DNA from: Zygnema cylindricum
Taxonomy: Eukaryota; Streptophyta; Zygnematophyceae; Zygnematales; Zygnemataceae
DNA: 64,000 nt
Reading direction: 5' to 3'
Assembly: GCA_037447655.1 (NCBI GenBank)
Contig: JBBHKE010000991.1
Location: forward strand, 183,129-247,128
Position numbers and translations under genes: made by a program. Shown here one piece after another: positions 11,863 through 24,179 of this stretch. Within the stretch, counting starts at the first letter, position 1; each line of letters starts with the position of its first letter. A model generated the notes under the pieces. The model ran no database searches, was not told the origin of the DNA, and worked only from the letters and a program-made list of their open reading frames with translations.

Positions 11863-13949
11863 GTGCGGGGAATCTCTTAGATCTCCTCTCTCTCTCTCTC
11901 AACCTCATGCCTTGATGCGTGCAGTGATCTAATCTTCAGATTCTCTAAGGGGCGTGTTTTGTGCCTATTTATACGCATTATGGCGGTATTTACGAAGAAT
12001 TTGATTGGTGCATGGATGAATAAAGCTCCCGACCTTTCACTGTGGGTTGAACCTCTTAAGGGAGTTGTATTTGGGAAGTCAACCTTTCTCTTCGCAGCGC
12101 TTAATGTCAAGGTTTACCTTATTGAAAGTTTAAACTCGACACTTTCCTGATGTGAACCTTTTGGCGTCTCCTCAGCAGAAATTGACCTTCATAATCCCAA
12201 AGAGTGTTTATAATTTTTCTTTTAGGCTGGTAGGCGTGGGCAAGACACAGTTAGAGAGTGCTTTTTTCGGTGAGAAAAGGGGACTTAGTTGGGATGGGGG
12301 TGGGGAGTGGGAGGGGAGGTGGTAGAGGGAGGTACAGGGGAGGGTAGAGGACGGTAGAGAACGTGCGTGGTTCCGGGTGTTGAGTGGGGTTTATACATTT
12401 GGGTTGTGAACTAGACTTGCATATAATTATTTCAATTTTGTTTTTTCCTTTCATACAGTTGATAGTCATCATCCCATCGTGTTTCCTATGATGTAGGCCT
12501 TATGTTTTGTCCTAGTCGATTTTCATTATTGAGATTGTGACCCTCCATGGTACCATCTCTGGTATCCTTGTTCATGGTATTTATTTAGAGAATCTCATCT
12601 CTTTTCTCCTACGTGATTTGTTTTGCTTGAGCCTATTTTTCTTACTTGTCACATGTTGGTTTGTCCATCCGTTCAAAGGTATTAAGGTCATAATAAACTT
12701 TATTAAAAAAGTGTTATGGTTGTCCATATCCGTACAAAATAATTGAAAAGCCAACACGAAACTGAAAATGGTCAAGGTCTAATAGTATTCATAGGAATGC
12801 ATGCAGTGCAGCAAAGAAATCCCACTGGCCATCGCGTTTGAGGAATTCTTGATGTGAATGCGAAATGAGTGAATGGCGGTTGGTGTAAGAAAATGTTGGA
12901 TAACGTCTCCAGTTCATTTAAGTAATGTGTGAACAATGATTTTTGTTGTTTGGGCAAAAAAAATCCCCTAAAACTAGTATGTGTTTTCATTCTTGCAGTG
13001 ATAGGCAGTGTGGAGTGATAAAGAGAACCATGACACCATCACTCAATCTACAATTGCCCCTGATCAAGGAAAAGGGTGCTTAGTACTACATGTTTTCAAT
13101 TTGAAACGGGTTTGATAAAAAAATATGGGCAGATGAGGCCAGCTTACCCCATCGTATTTGAAGTTTGCAATGTACCTGATCTTCCCTTGCGATTATTCCC
13201 ACCAACACCCGAACTGCCATAGTTGGGTGCTTATGGGCTCAATCATGTTCTACCCAATGTAGTCCTGTGACATCGTCGCTAGCCGTGTTGCTTTGGCCAT
13301 CAGCGGCATCGTACTAATGGTCATAGATCAACAGAAAAACTCCAAGCACTGACTGAGGCCAGAAATGACAATGTCCTTTCTTTACAATTCTTCCTCACTT
13401 CCTTTACTAGTCTTGTTTTCAATATGCACTGTGTTTCACAAATCGTGTGAAAACTTTATGCAGAGTGGTTAACTCCCCATACGGAACAGAAACAGAAAAG
13501 GAAAAGACAAATTTTAACAAAAAGGTCCTAAACTGCTGACCTCAGAATAGCCTTACAGCAAATAAATCCTTTCTTTTCTTTCTTTCTTACTGGAAGAATT
13601 TGGCTGCTGCATGACAAGAAAAAAAATGTGCTTTGAACGAAGAAGGTTTGACGATAAAAAGTGTTGAATCAAGTTTGTTTAACCATAAAAAACAATTCAC
13701 AGAATCACCTGAGCAGTACCATGGGTAGAAATCAAAAGATTGAAAAGTAAAAACACATCTAAAGAGCCAAGAATTAAGTTGAAATTGAAAGCCTACAAGA
13801 AATGAAAGAAACCTTAATTTAAAAGTGTCATGGAAAAAAAAAAAGGAACAACATCACCATGAAGTAAATCAACGATTTTTCAATCTGAACAAGTAGAATA
13901 GTGAGCTACTTAGTCACTATTCTCCCAATTCTCCCACTTCACCTCACAT
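11863..13949. other. Intergenic DNA without recognisable genes
   Basis: No open frame longer than about 80 codons shows protein-like composition. A G-rich purine tract lies at about 12290-12365. The rest is AT-rich with poly-A/T runs. I see no terminal inverted repeats or target-site duplications. Confidence 0.4.
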
Positions 13950-16090
13950 AAGTAAGCCAGCCTTTACAAAGTAAGCACGATGGTAAACCATCTGAGTACA
14001 CGGGAAAAAAAAACCGAAGGCAAAAGCGACACTAAAATAAATCGAAACCGGGCAGAAGCAAACTAAAAAAGGAAAGACATTGGCAAAGAAACTAACACTA
14101 AGTACTAAAAGCAATCCCTTAAATCCTGGAGGCTTGGCGGAGGCTCGGCAAAGCACGCCGAGGGAGTCAAGGAACACATCAACGACCCATAACAGCAATA
14201 GCAGGTTGAAGAAGGGTAGGATTTTGCACTCGCTGTAAAGCCACAGATAAGCGTTGACGATAAAAAGAAGCAAAGGACAGAAGTGGGAGGACACCCAAGG
14301 TCCCTCCTCTCCGAAGAACGCCGACCACATGTAATCATCATTCCCATGATTATTTCCCCAAAATACTGCCTTGCCTGTCGAGAGAGCGGATCTCTCCGTC
14401 TTCCCTCCTACGAGCCGTTGAGTGTATTACGTCTCTCTTCACACCCCATTCTTTTGGTTCCCTCTCAGTCCCTCCCCGTGTTGTCAGACCTAAAGAGAGG
14501 TACGAGTGATACATTGCATGAGCTATAGTAATAAGGCCATTCTCCCATAATGCCACACAGTGATCCATAACCTGGTTGCAAAGCCCCCCACACAGTCCAG
14601 TCCGGGTTCTTGGGGTCCTTTCTCAGCGCTCATATTGCTAAACTTCCCCTCGGGTCTTACTTCTATCCACCCGTCAGTGAGAGAACAACAGCCGGTGACA
14701 TCTGCTCCTATGACTCTAGGAAGGGTAGGGAGAGGAGGGGCCCTTGAGTCTTCACCCTGACCTCTCTCTCATCTCAAGTCCCTCCCCAGAGGGTCGTCCT
14801 GCTCTTTTTTTCTCTTTGGAGTGACGTGGTTTTTTTTCCCTAGATGCCCCTCCCCCGCGAAGTCTCAACGTCCTCTCATTCTTTCCCAAATTCTTCAGTT
14901 CTCCCCACAATATCTCCTTAGGTCCTCGCCTCGAGACTAACTTTTCGGCATAGGATCTCGAAGTGACAGCCCTAAATCACATTACCTCCATCCTCCTCCA
15001 GTTCAGATCAGCCGACCACAATTCTTCCACATCCTCCGATGTTTGTTTACTTGATCCTCCCAATTCGGTGATTGATAAGGAGGGATAGGACTTGTGAGAA
15101 TCCCTCATCTAACATTCCTTCTCCCTGATGGGCCCCTACTGAATCCTAGCCAGGTAACAATCAGTTTTCTCAGGGTGCACGGGACAAGCTACTGTACCTG
15201 GATCTGCAGAAATCCCAAAAATCGAAGGTGTTTCTCCACTGTTCACGCGAGAGTCGATTCTCAAGGATCCTGTTTCCTAAAAGAAATTGTCAAAGTCTCT
15301 CACCACAACCGGCAGTGAAGTCATACCATAGAGAAGTACCACCCCTGATGCACCACAACCCTCGTGGGCCTGGGAATATTCTCTGGAGGGGTCAACATTC
15401 TTCCTACCTCATCCTCACAAACCACCTCTCTCTTTTTCAGAGGACCACCCACCTCGGCAAAAACCTCTACTAATTTCTAGGTCCCTTGGGGTTCTATTGT
15501 TCTAGCCCCCCAATGATACAGAGACCTCCAAAGGACTAGGTGGCCCATGTGCCGCATTTGTCCCTCCACCCCATCTCTAAGGCAACCTTTCGTGGTACGC
15601 CGAGTCCTCCTTAGGTGTCCAAGGTGGGCCCCAGGTCCACCGGTCTGTTTGTGCGGAAGGTACTATCGAATCCCCTTTCTTTCCACTACGGATGATTTTG
15701 GGCGATTTTGTTCCTACAGGCTCAGGGCCTCCCAACTTTAATCTGTCCTGTGACGGTATTCTTTCCGCCTCCCTTATTCTTTGAGCCTCCCTCACAGAGT
15801 GGGGTCTTCCAAACCATTCTTTACCCGAAATCTCCTGATCCTTCCTCCACACTTCCTCCCAGGCAATCTATACTTCCTCCACTCCTTTTCCCTCACCCTC
15901 AGGGATGGCTTTCATTGCCTTGCCACCAGACAATCGAGGCACCTTCCCAACGATCGAGGTCCCGCATCGTCCCACAAGACTGGTTTCCTCCAGGATCCTT
16001 TCACTACCTGCCTCCCTACTAGGTCCTTGAATCACCATTTCCTCCTGTCGTCCTCCTTTTACCTCCCGTTCAACTCCTCCTAAACCCACG
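13950..16090. other. Pyrimidine-rich, GC-richer segment of unknown origin, possibly decayed retroelement
   Basis: The + strand is strongly C/T-rich and less AT-rich than both flanks, with sharp edges near 14100 and 16090. All frames are short (up to 128 codons) and interrupted. A + strand reading around 14600-14690 has a loose similarity to the end of a Ty3/gypsy integrase core, but stops and frameshifts make this very weak. The compositional contrast suggests an old insertion rather than host intergenic DNA. No LTRs or terminal repeats were found. Confidence 0.3.
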
Positions 16091-16739
16091 GGACGGAGCT
16101 ATTTTGCAAGTTTCATTTTACTTTGTTTGATTCTGTGTGAGTTTTTTCAGTCTCGTTTTCGTTTTTCCTTTCTTTTATTTCCCCCATGGTTTACCATTGG
16201 ACGGTTTAAAAAAGTTTTAGTGTAAAATACTTGAAATTGTTCAAAAGTCAAACATCCTCTAAGAGCTTTTTCCTTTGCTTCTTTTTTCTTCCTTTTGTCT
16301 AACAAGTTTGTCTTCTCTTTCCATTTTAATAAAGTTGCCTTCTTCTATAAAAATCGCAATTTGTTCTTGCAGCATCTGATTTTTCTTTGAAAAGTTTTGC
16401 AAATAAACTCTCTTGCTCACATTTCCATTCAAGGAAAAATAATTCCCAGTTAATAATATGCCGGTGCATACCAAACAGCTGTAGGTTTAGAACCTTCAAC
16501 TTCATTATATGTTCTTTTTCCTTTACCTTTATAAAATTGTAGTGAGTTTTCTTTGGTTATTTCTTGTTCATCACATGTCTTTTTTTTACACCGCCTTTTT
16601 TATTTAAAATTAACATCTTTACCACAAAATTTAGATAATGTAAACAGAAAACATCAGTACGACTTCAAGGTAAATCATACCATATGTATTCAGTCCACTA
16701 GTTCAAGTGAAATCTGAATACAAGAGAATATCAACACTA
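16091..16739. other. Intergenic AT-rich DNA
   Basis: Only low-complexity T-rich and A-rich sequence is visible, without credible genes or structured repeats. Confidence 0.4.
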
Positions 16740-17040
16740 ATGGTTATGGTGAATTGCTCCTCATGACGCCCAGAACCTCGGTAATGTATTTCCAATGGTA
16801 ATCGAAGTGGAATGTCCTCGGAGGTTTTATCAATAGTAATTGACATTGAGGTCCCGCCAGATGCCTCACAAGGGGTACCATATTAGTAGTTTACGTTGCA
16901 ATTCAACACGGGATAAATAGTATTTAAAGTTGGCATGTCAATGGAGGAATCACATATGTAATCAAAGTTAAGATCCCACCAGTGGCTAGACGAGGATCTC
17001 ATGAATAACAATTAAGGTTGCAAACCCATCGGGGGTATGT
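16740..17040. repeat. Degenerate tandem array with ~35-55 bp spacing
   Basis: A core of the type AGTAATnnAAGTTGnnnTCC followed by a C/G-rich end recurs at roughly 16798, 16836, 16886, 16919, 16959 and 17007. Spacing is uneven and copies are diverged, so this is an old tandem array or a set of degraded internal repeats of a transposon. It directly abuts the hairpin MITE that starts near 17037. Confidence 0.5.
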
Positions 17041-17240
17041 GTATTGCTATTAGTGTTAAAGTTTTTCAGCCTCCAAACTCATTGTTCGCCGTGCACACTT
17101 GTCCGATTTCACTTGGAGACTACCAATCAGAAGGTAGAAATTGTACCTTTCCATTGCAAATTAAGCGACAAGTGTGCTTGGAGAAAAATGAGTTTAAAGA
17201 ATGCAAAAAAAACAGCAATACTAATAGAGACATAAAATTT
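17037..17240. mobile_element. Hairpin MITE of the ATTAGTGT / GTGCACACTTGTC family
   Basis: The left part reads TTGCTATTAGTGTTAAAG and the right part ends in an inverted version near 17217-17230 (CAGCAATACTAATAG). Internally it carries GTGCACACTTGTC and CCAATCAGAAGGT, and an inverted GACAAGTGTGC later, so the element can fold into a hairpin. The same internal words occur at about 23195, 28468, 32960, 50966 and 54386, which shows a dispersed family. No coding capacity. Confidence 0.6.
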
Positions 17241-18327
17241 AAGTGTAGCCTAAAATTGAACCGAGAATAGGATGTAGATTTCCAGGATTTTTTCAGATCG
17301 ATTCTTAATAAAAATAAACGATAGGTCATGTTCAGATGCTCACCTCTTTAATTCGCCAAATCCAGGTTAACAGGTGAAGAAGCAGTGTGAGAACTTGTTT
17401 TTGAATACTGACAATTCTCTTATGCTCTTCTTGTTACCTGACGGAATGGAGTCCAAATTATATGAGTGGAAAGAAAATAACCGCTGTTACATAACGTTCA
17501 CAGGCAGAACTCTGTGTATCCAAAAATTGACCCCCCCTGTCATCATGGAGATGTGGTAGCTAAAAGAACCCATACACCAGGTGTGTTTGGTAGCACAAAA
17601 AAATTGTAACTGCGAGAAAATGTTGCATTAAACACAAAACAGATACACAAAATTGAATGGACCGACAACAGAACACAACAGGGCATGTTTTGTCTTCCGT
17701 GAGAACAATCAGGACTGACAGCTTGTGATAGCTAAGCGCAATTGCAACATGTACTGTCTCAGTAGGCCAAAGCATGTTATTGTGGAACCTTCACGGTGGT
17801 TGTTTCAAGAGGCCGATAATAAGTTGTGAGAAATGGGTGTAAATATAAACAAGATAGTTAAGTTCACAAACACCTGCCTTTTGTAACTTTGTTAAACGCG
17901 CCCTGTCAGCTATAAACAGCATGATAAAAACACATTCATGGATAAAGATACTTTAGTACTGTACAACAGAGACAGCAAGCTCTCATGTTTCTTTATTTGC
18001 AAAAACCTTTCATTTTTTATCATCATTAGCAGTGATGCAAATAAGAAAATTACATTTAAACATGTTCGTTAAAACCTCACCAAAAGACCAGCCCCCAAAA
18101 GAACTTTGGTTTCATAAAAGGGCTGTTAAAATTTAGTACTGCAAAAAACCCATCAGTACCGAAGGGACATAAGAATCACCTGCAATACCCTAAAAAACTA
18201 AACACATGGATCTGTTTTAAATAATCAGTGATAGCGATGGTTATTCAATTATTTCAAAAAAACAGACAAACGTGGCACCTCAATCTTGTGATGGCATTGG
18301 AAGGAGAAAACAAACAAGAAAATAAAA
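17241..18327. other. Intergenic DNA between the receptor kinase and the ZCCHC10-like gene
   Basis: No gene or defined repeat is recognisable. The part adjacent to 18327 may contain the 3' untranslated region, or an unrecognised last exon, of the minus-strand zinc-knuckle gene, because a splice donor-like AG/GTAATT overlaps the stop used here. Confidence 0.4.
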
Positions 18328-19846
18328 TTACCTGTTGTGGCCCCTGTCTCCATTTTGCTGGGGCCCCTTTAGACTGTCTAACTCACTGCTAACATCACTT
18401 TCTGTCTCAATATGCTTCAAAGAATTTGATTTTTTGTGACTTGCTTTCCTACTACTGATTTTTTGTGACTTCCTACGCTTTTGGCTACGCCTATCAACTT
18501 CACTTTCTTCACTGTCTTCACTGTCATCGCTTTCACCCTCTTTCTTGCTTTTCTTACAGCGATGTCGGGATGATCGGGACGACCGCTTCCTTTTTCTCCT
18601 CTCGTACGAATTCGATGATTTTGAGTCGGATTCAGAATCTGAATCGGAATCATCATCAGAACCTGAATCTAAATTTCCGGTACCATCAGTTTCACTACAG
18701 TTGCCATCACTACTGCTTTCTGAATCACTTTCGCTTTGAGATTTCTGTCTTTTTCTTCTTTTGTTTGACTTGCTCTCTCCTTTCTTTTTGCTCATTTGCC
18801 TGCCGAGCTCCTCACGAGCTGTAAAAGTGTTGAAGCGATAAACCCGAGAGTTTTTTTGCAGCAGTTCTTTCCTTACATTGGCAAGGATTACTAAAAATGA
18901 TATTTTTTGGTATACACGTTTCTGAAAAATCCGTATGCTCGCACATAAACTCTAATATCTAAACCCTCATTTCCGCTACTCTCGTTTAGGGTTTTGTAAC
19001 CCTAAAGTGACGTCCCTGTATAAATCTCGCATTTGACATATCTATGTGTAGGATTGGACAAAATCTATTTATGGAGATAATTGCCAAGAAATTAGCCGTA
19101 ATCGACTCCTTGTCGGAGCTCTACTGGTGTCTTCTCAGCATCTCTTCTTTTTTATTTTTTCTTAAAAATGTGTGAAATAGTTTCCACAATACTCTGACGA
19201 ACAATTCTCAGTACTTCAACTATTCTGAAGAGGCTAGAACTGGAGTATCTTTTGATTTTACCCGACAAAAATACAATCATTCAAATGCATTCAAAGTTTT
19301 GGTGTACATTAAACCGCCCATCGCTATTCGTGTAAAGGAACTACTAGTATTGAAGCGAATTTATTATCAGTAATGTTAATTTGGTGCAAGGCGACTCCCT
19401 TACTTGAGTTCTAGAGTCCATTCCATCCAAAAGTTCCGCAGCATCCATGTACTTTGGCCGGAACTTCGGATTCTTCAATTGCTGTGTCCTTGTCAGACTG
19501 GCTACATAAACTCTCTCATTCTTGCATTCGTACGTCCAATGGCCTGTCTTGTAACACTTCTGACACATCTGGTTTCCAGGATGGCTTTTCGCACCTTTCT
19601 GCTTACGCACTCTGAGTTTCACTGCTTGCTCTGTTTACTCCACATACATCATACGTTTTGCTTCTTTCCGCTCTTGCCATCTGGAAGGTCCTTCTTCCTT
19701 CTGTCTGTATGCGTTTACGTTACGAGCTGCAGCAGCTGCGGCCACTCTGCTTGAGGCCTACTGAGTCCCTTGCTGGCGTTCATGGCCGCCTGCTTAATAC
19801 GATCAGATGCAGCCATGCTGGCCTTCTCTTTGTTGTTGCTAGCCAT
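18328..19846 (-). CDS. ZCCHC10-like zinc-knuckle protein gene with apparent frameshift and premature stop
   Basis: Exon 1 runs 19846-19404 from ATG. Its protein begins MASNNKEK...SKGLSRPQAE and should continue AARNVNAYRQKEEGPSRWQE, KEAKRMMY, then the CCHC knuckle CQKCYKTGHWTYEC and RTQQLKNPKF. This order is that of plant ZCCHC10 homologues. The AARNVNAY block is one frame off from the ATG frame (near 19740), and an in-frame TAA sits at 19637-19635 where homologues have a sense codon. The terminal exon (18818-18328) is intact and encodes AREELGRQMSKKK then a Ser/Asp/Lys/Arg-rich tail of ~150 residues. Exon phases do not join exactly, so a small exon in 18819-19403 is probably missing from my model. 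The stop (AGG TAA) overlaps a donor-like site, so the gene could extend further. Either a recent pseudogene or a gene with assembly errors. Probable nucleic-acid-binding nuclear protein. Confidence 0.7.
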
Positions 19847-20770
19847 TACTACAGCAAAAGTCAAGTAGCTAAGGAGTCACAAAATAGAGCTCGTTAGGTA
19901 GTTACAAAATCGACAAATGCTTCCCTTAGGTAGGGTTAACTGCAGAGCTTAATAGAGCCAAGTAGTCAAAAAAAAGTAACTACAAAATCGAAAATAGCTT
20001 CCCTTTCACTAAGGGGGGTGAACTGTTCGCCAATAAAACTGAAAAAGAGAAGAACACATTCGCCACGAAGAAACATAGGTTTAGAAGGACAACAAGCGAC
20101 TGATCAAAAAGAGGCCGTAGGAGAAAGAGAAAGTGAGGATCCCTAAAATTGTTGTATATCGATTAGGATCAGAAACGATTACCGTACGGTATCGTATTTT
20201 AACAAGTAGAGATTTTGTGCGTTCCGCAAGATATTACAGTTCACTATTGTACGTACAGTACAGTGCTGTACTGAATAGCTGCACAATTTGTCAATTATAA
20301 ATGCTCGCACAATATGCTGATTTCGTGCGATGCTCATACGAAACATACGCAAGCACAACTTCGTAGCTTGTCTGCAGCATAGTTCAAAAGTAGGTGAAAG
20401 TAGGCCCATACAATATGCCAACATACAGTATGACCTTAAGACCCATATTGTATTCAGACCTATTCGGACCAATTAAAACATTCGGACCAAAAATTGAACC
20501 AATTAAAACATTCAGACCAAAATATTTTATTTGCACTGTCAGATTCGGACGATCGGACGGTCTCTGATCAAAGTAGCGATCTAAGAAGATCACATGAAAA
20601 GCCCATAACACAGCTTACGATAAAGGCGCCGACTAAAGGCCTACCATAAAAACGCCTACTTTAGAACTATGGTCTGCAGCTTTCTGGGAAGCTGTGAATC
20701 TGTCCGGGCAACTTGAGGAAACAAAGAGTGAAGCTTCTTGTTCAATCAGTCCGTACGCATCTTCGTACAG
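19847..20770. promoter_or_regulatory. Divergent intergenic interval between ZCCHC10-like and MsrB genes
   Basis: The two start codons (19846 on minus, 20771 on plus) are 924 bp apart and point away from each other, so both promoters must lie in this interval. About a third of it is a hAT-type MITE (20378-20671) that ends 99 bp before the MsrB ATG. No specific promoter motif is assigned. Confidence 0.6.
20378..20671. mobile_element. hAT-like MITE (CATAGTTC family), 294 bp with perfect 8-bp TSD
   Basis: The left end CATAGTTCAAAAGTAGG is inverted at the right end (CCTACTTTAGAACTATG). The element is flanked by identical GTCTGCAG at 20370-20377 and 20672-20679. An 8-bp duplication and termini that fit CAnnG are the signature of hAT-superfamily transposons. 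It has no coding capacity. Internally it contains ATACAATATG-type words and a GATCAAAGTAGCGATCTAAG block shared with the copies at 50476, 56865 and 63781. Confidence 0.9.
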
Positions 20771-23700
20771 ATGCCTCATATAGATCCTTGCCTCTCCATG
20801 TCTTCCGCAGCACTTGACATTGCTTGTAGGAAAGTTTTGGTGTCTCCCTTTGCCCCTAGCTTTCAAGGCAACCCTAAGTTTTTGTCTTTTTCTGCTTCGA
20901 TTCCCGTTGGTTTTCCTTCTAGTGCATTCATCAAGTCTAAAAACTCTTCGGGAATACCCGACAGTGACGTGGCAAAACAATATAAAAGGAGGATAGGCAT
21001 GGGAAATACGCACCGAAGAGCTGGAGTTGCTCATGCGGCTTCTGAGGATAAAACAAGTAAGATTCACTTCTTTTTTTGTCTTTCTCTTTTTTTTACTTTT
21101 TCTTTTTTGTTTTCCCTTTTCCATCTGACCGGTTCCGTGTCGAGTCAGTTTATTTGAAAGCGGTACTTTGGAAGAAAGAGTGATAAGTTTATCGAAGTAT
21201 CTCCCTTAGATTTAGTCGAGAAAAGTTTGTTTTTCTGCATATTTTATCTGATTTTATCCTTTTCTTATAAATATTCACATTGCCGTGGATGCCACCTTGA
21301 AAAATATTATGTTTTTTTTATTTTTTGTTCATGTTTTTGTTTCTAGGAGGTTGCATTCTTGGTTGGAATTTCATTTTCTCCCTGATTATGACAAACAATG
21401 TGTCATCACTGATAACAAAACAGTAGCTTATGGAGATATGAGACCCTAATAACGGGTACGATATTAATTATAAATAACGCCTAAGCCGTAAGTAACGCAT
21501 ATTCGAATTTTTAGCAAGGCGTTCCTGGATATGTGAAATGAAAAAGCTTTTGACATCTGAGGTTAAAGTTGTACAGGTCTGCATATTTGTATCTTTGGGA
21601 TGTAAATCAAAATTACACGGTGAATCGCTGTTAGGGTTAATAACACCAAATTTGGTGCCGGTTTCTTTTTGCTCCCGGGCATAAAATAGCTCTAATAACT
21701 CTAATTGTTTTTGATTAATGCTAATTCTTCAAACAGTTTAAAACTGGCCACGCCTTTCAGAACTGAATTAGGATCAATAACACTGAATATACCTGACGCT
21801 AATAATTTCTCCACTCTAAGCGACTCACGTTGTACTTGTTGGAGGTATCTTCTTTGATAGTGCTCAGATTTTTGAAGTTTTGGTTTTCTTTTCAGGCACG
21901 AAGGTTCAGGTATCTGATGATGAATGGCGAAAAAAACTTTCCCCGGAACAATTCCGAATAGCTCGCAAGAAGGGAACAGAGATGGCTTTCTCAGGGTGAG
22001 TCCATATATGCTAAATTGGATTTAACGTCAATAATACTCATTAGGTTTAAGTTTAGATGTTGTGGCTCATTTCGGACTACTCCCTTAAGCTTTCGGGTTT
22101 TAAAGCCCTGCAATTGAACTAAAGTCTTGAATTGTATAGCGGTGGAAGTTTACTAAACCAGGATTATGGGAAGCTTTTGAAAATATGTAAGTCTTAAAGA
22201 TAACAGTTTTAATGTCTAACTGTGACAATCAGCAAGCCGCCAACTTTTGGTCACATGTCTAAGTGTAGACAGAAGTTACAACTTCATCCTTTTGGATACA
22301 CTGCGCATCACTATTTGTGCAAAGGCATTATTAGTGTCAATGCGGAATTATAATCTATAATACTAATTTAGTGCTAGGAGACGTGGCGGCTCGTCGTTCA
22401 CTCCCTTACACAATTTAACACTATGTTGTGATCTGTAGTAAAAAAATAGTGTATTAAACACTAATAGCCGCGTGCAATTTAGTGAGCCAATTTTTCATTA
22501 CGTGCGTTCAGTATGTTCAAATTGTGAAGGTCAGGATATGTTGCTGACGATGGTTATTTCTGCTTACAAATACTTTCGAATAGCTCTTAAATTGTAAAAC
22601 ACCAATTTCTTGCCTGGAGTCTGCAAGAATAAAATTAAAGCAAAACTGGTTTTCCACAACAGCTTTTAAATTTATAGAAGGGATTTTCACTTCAACAGCA
22701 AGTTGTGATTTAAATTTTGGCTTTCAACAAAACATCCTGAAGGCACAGAAAATCAGACTTATTTTAACTTTGAGCTCATATTTTTTTAAATACCGGTTCG
22801 TTTTGTCTAAGTCCTTTTGGGCTCCATTTGGTCTACCGACTACTGAATGTTGTTTTTGGCTCCATCATAATAATTTTTTGGAGCGTGCTTTTGAACTGAC
22901 TGTGTAGGCAATATTGGAATGAGAAGAGAGCTGGATCTTACCATTGTATCTGCTGCGACACACCACTTTTCAGGTAGGTCGTCCTGTCTTTCTTTGAATG
23001 CTCAGGCGATTATTATAAATACAATATACATGTCAGAAATGGATCATTTGGTGGAAGTTGGGCATTTGTGAATGGAGGTTAGTCGTATGAATGCATCTAT
23101 TGCATTCTGGCAGCACCAATTGCCTCTTGAAAATCGTGCTGTAATTATGGTGCTCCTGTATCCGCTATTGGCCACTTAAATCAAGTTTTCTCCATGCACA
23201 AGTGTCTAATTTCCATTTGGAGACGAAATATCGGAAGGTAAAAATCTTGCATTTTCCACACACCTGTCGGATTGTTAATCCACTCGTTGAGATTGAAGCG
23301 CGTACCTTCCGATTGCCAGTATCCAAACAATAACCGGACGTGTGCAGGGACAAAAGTCGACTCAAGTGGCGATAAAAAAATGTAATGCTAGTTGTGATAC
23401 ACAGTGGACATGCAGTGCAGGGTGAGACGAAGGCTATTCTCACTTTGACCTTTTATTTTTTTCTGGACTGCAGCTCGGAAACAAAGTTTGACAGTGGCAC
23501 CGGGTGGCCGTCCTACTGGGACAAGATCGCCAATGTGGCGGAGCACAAGGACTGGTCCATTCCCTTCATGCCACGTGTCGAGGTCGTCTGTGATGTCTGC
23601 GATGCCCATCTTGGCCATGTGTTCAACGACGGGCCTCGGCCCACTGGACTGCGATATTGCATCAACAGGTGACCACTCTCCGGGGATTCCTGGGCAACCC

Positions 23701-24179
23701 CTAAACAATCCTAAAAAACGGTAGTTGCTTTAGTTTTTCTTTACATAAGAAAGATTAAGAGGTTGCTGGAGGATGGTGTAATAAAAGTATGTTGAAGTCG
23801 TATATTTGCAGTTTGTAGTCCCAAACTTAAGGGTTGTTAAGAAGTATTGTGAAAGGTTTATTAGAATATATACTCCTGAAGCGCATATAAGAGAGTATTC
23901 TGGAGAAATGATAATGAAGTCACCAGTAATGTTTATGTGTATATATATGAAATCTTGAAGTACTGGACCACTCGAGGCACAGCAGAAACTGTGACGTTGT
24001 TTGAAAATGAGGAGTTATTTAGGATCAACTTCAGTTTTAAGTAGTAAGTTAAACCGATGCAGTTTCTGGGAAATTTAGTTTATCTGGCTGTCATTTCATC
24101 ATTATTTTCTGAACTTGTTTGCCTCTCTTGACTGCTGCGTGGTTGCAGTGCGTCTCTCAAGTTTGTGCCCAAGAATTGA
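20771..24179 (+). CDS. MSRB: Methionine-R-sulfoxide reductase B, plastid-type (5 exons)
   Basis: Exons 20771-21056, 21896-21995, 22908-22973, 23474-23668 and 24149-24179 join in phase to 226 codons including TGA. The first ~85 residues are Ser/Ala/Arg-rich without similarity to MsrB, as expected for a plastid transit peptide. The mature part starts at [15 protein letters not shown]. The zinc-binding pairs are seen as HCICCDTP and VCDVCDAH, the substrate loop as GTGWPSY, and the catalytic Cys as RYCINSASLKF near the C-terminus. The enzyme reduces the R form of methionine sulfoxide in oxidised proteins, usually with thioredoxin. The start ATG was chosen as the first one in frame; a second Met follows ten codons later. 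Intron 3 contains a hairpin MITE. The gene is complete and appears intact. Confidence 0.93.
23160..23400. mobile_element. Hairpin MITE in MsrB intron 3
   Basis: The left half contains GCCACTTAAATCAAGTTTTC and ATGCACAAGTGTCTAATTTC, and the right half contains inverted counterparts (GACTCAAGTGGC, GACGTGTGCAGGGAC in relaxed form). The central words CGGAAGGTAAAAATC and TACCTTCCGATTG are also inverted. This places it in the same hairpin family as the element at 17037. Terminal duplication is not clear. Confidence 0.55.

Noticed and set aside
14560-14760. Possible Ty3/gypsy integrase end (reading with FLGSFLSAHIAKL)
   Set aside because: The similarity is short, the key acidic and His-Pro residues are not convincing, and stops interrupt every frame; left as an unassigned decayed segment.
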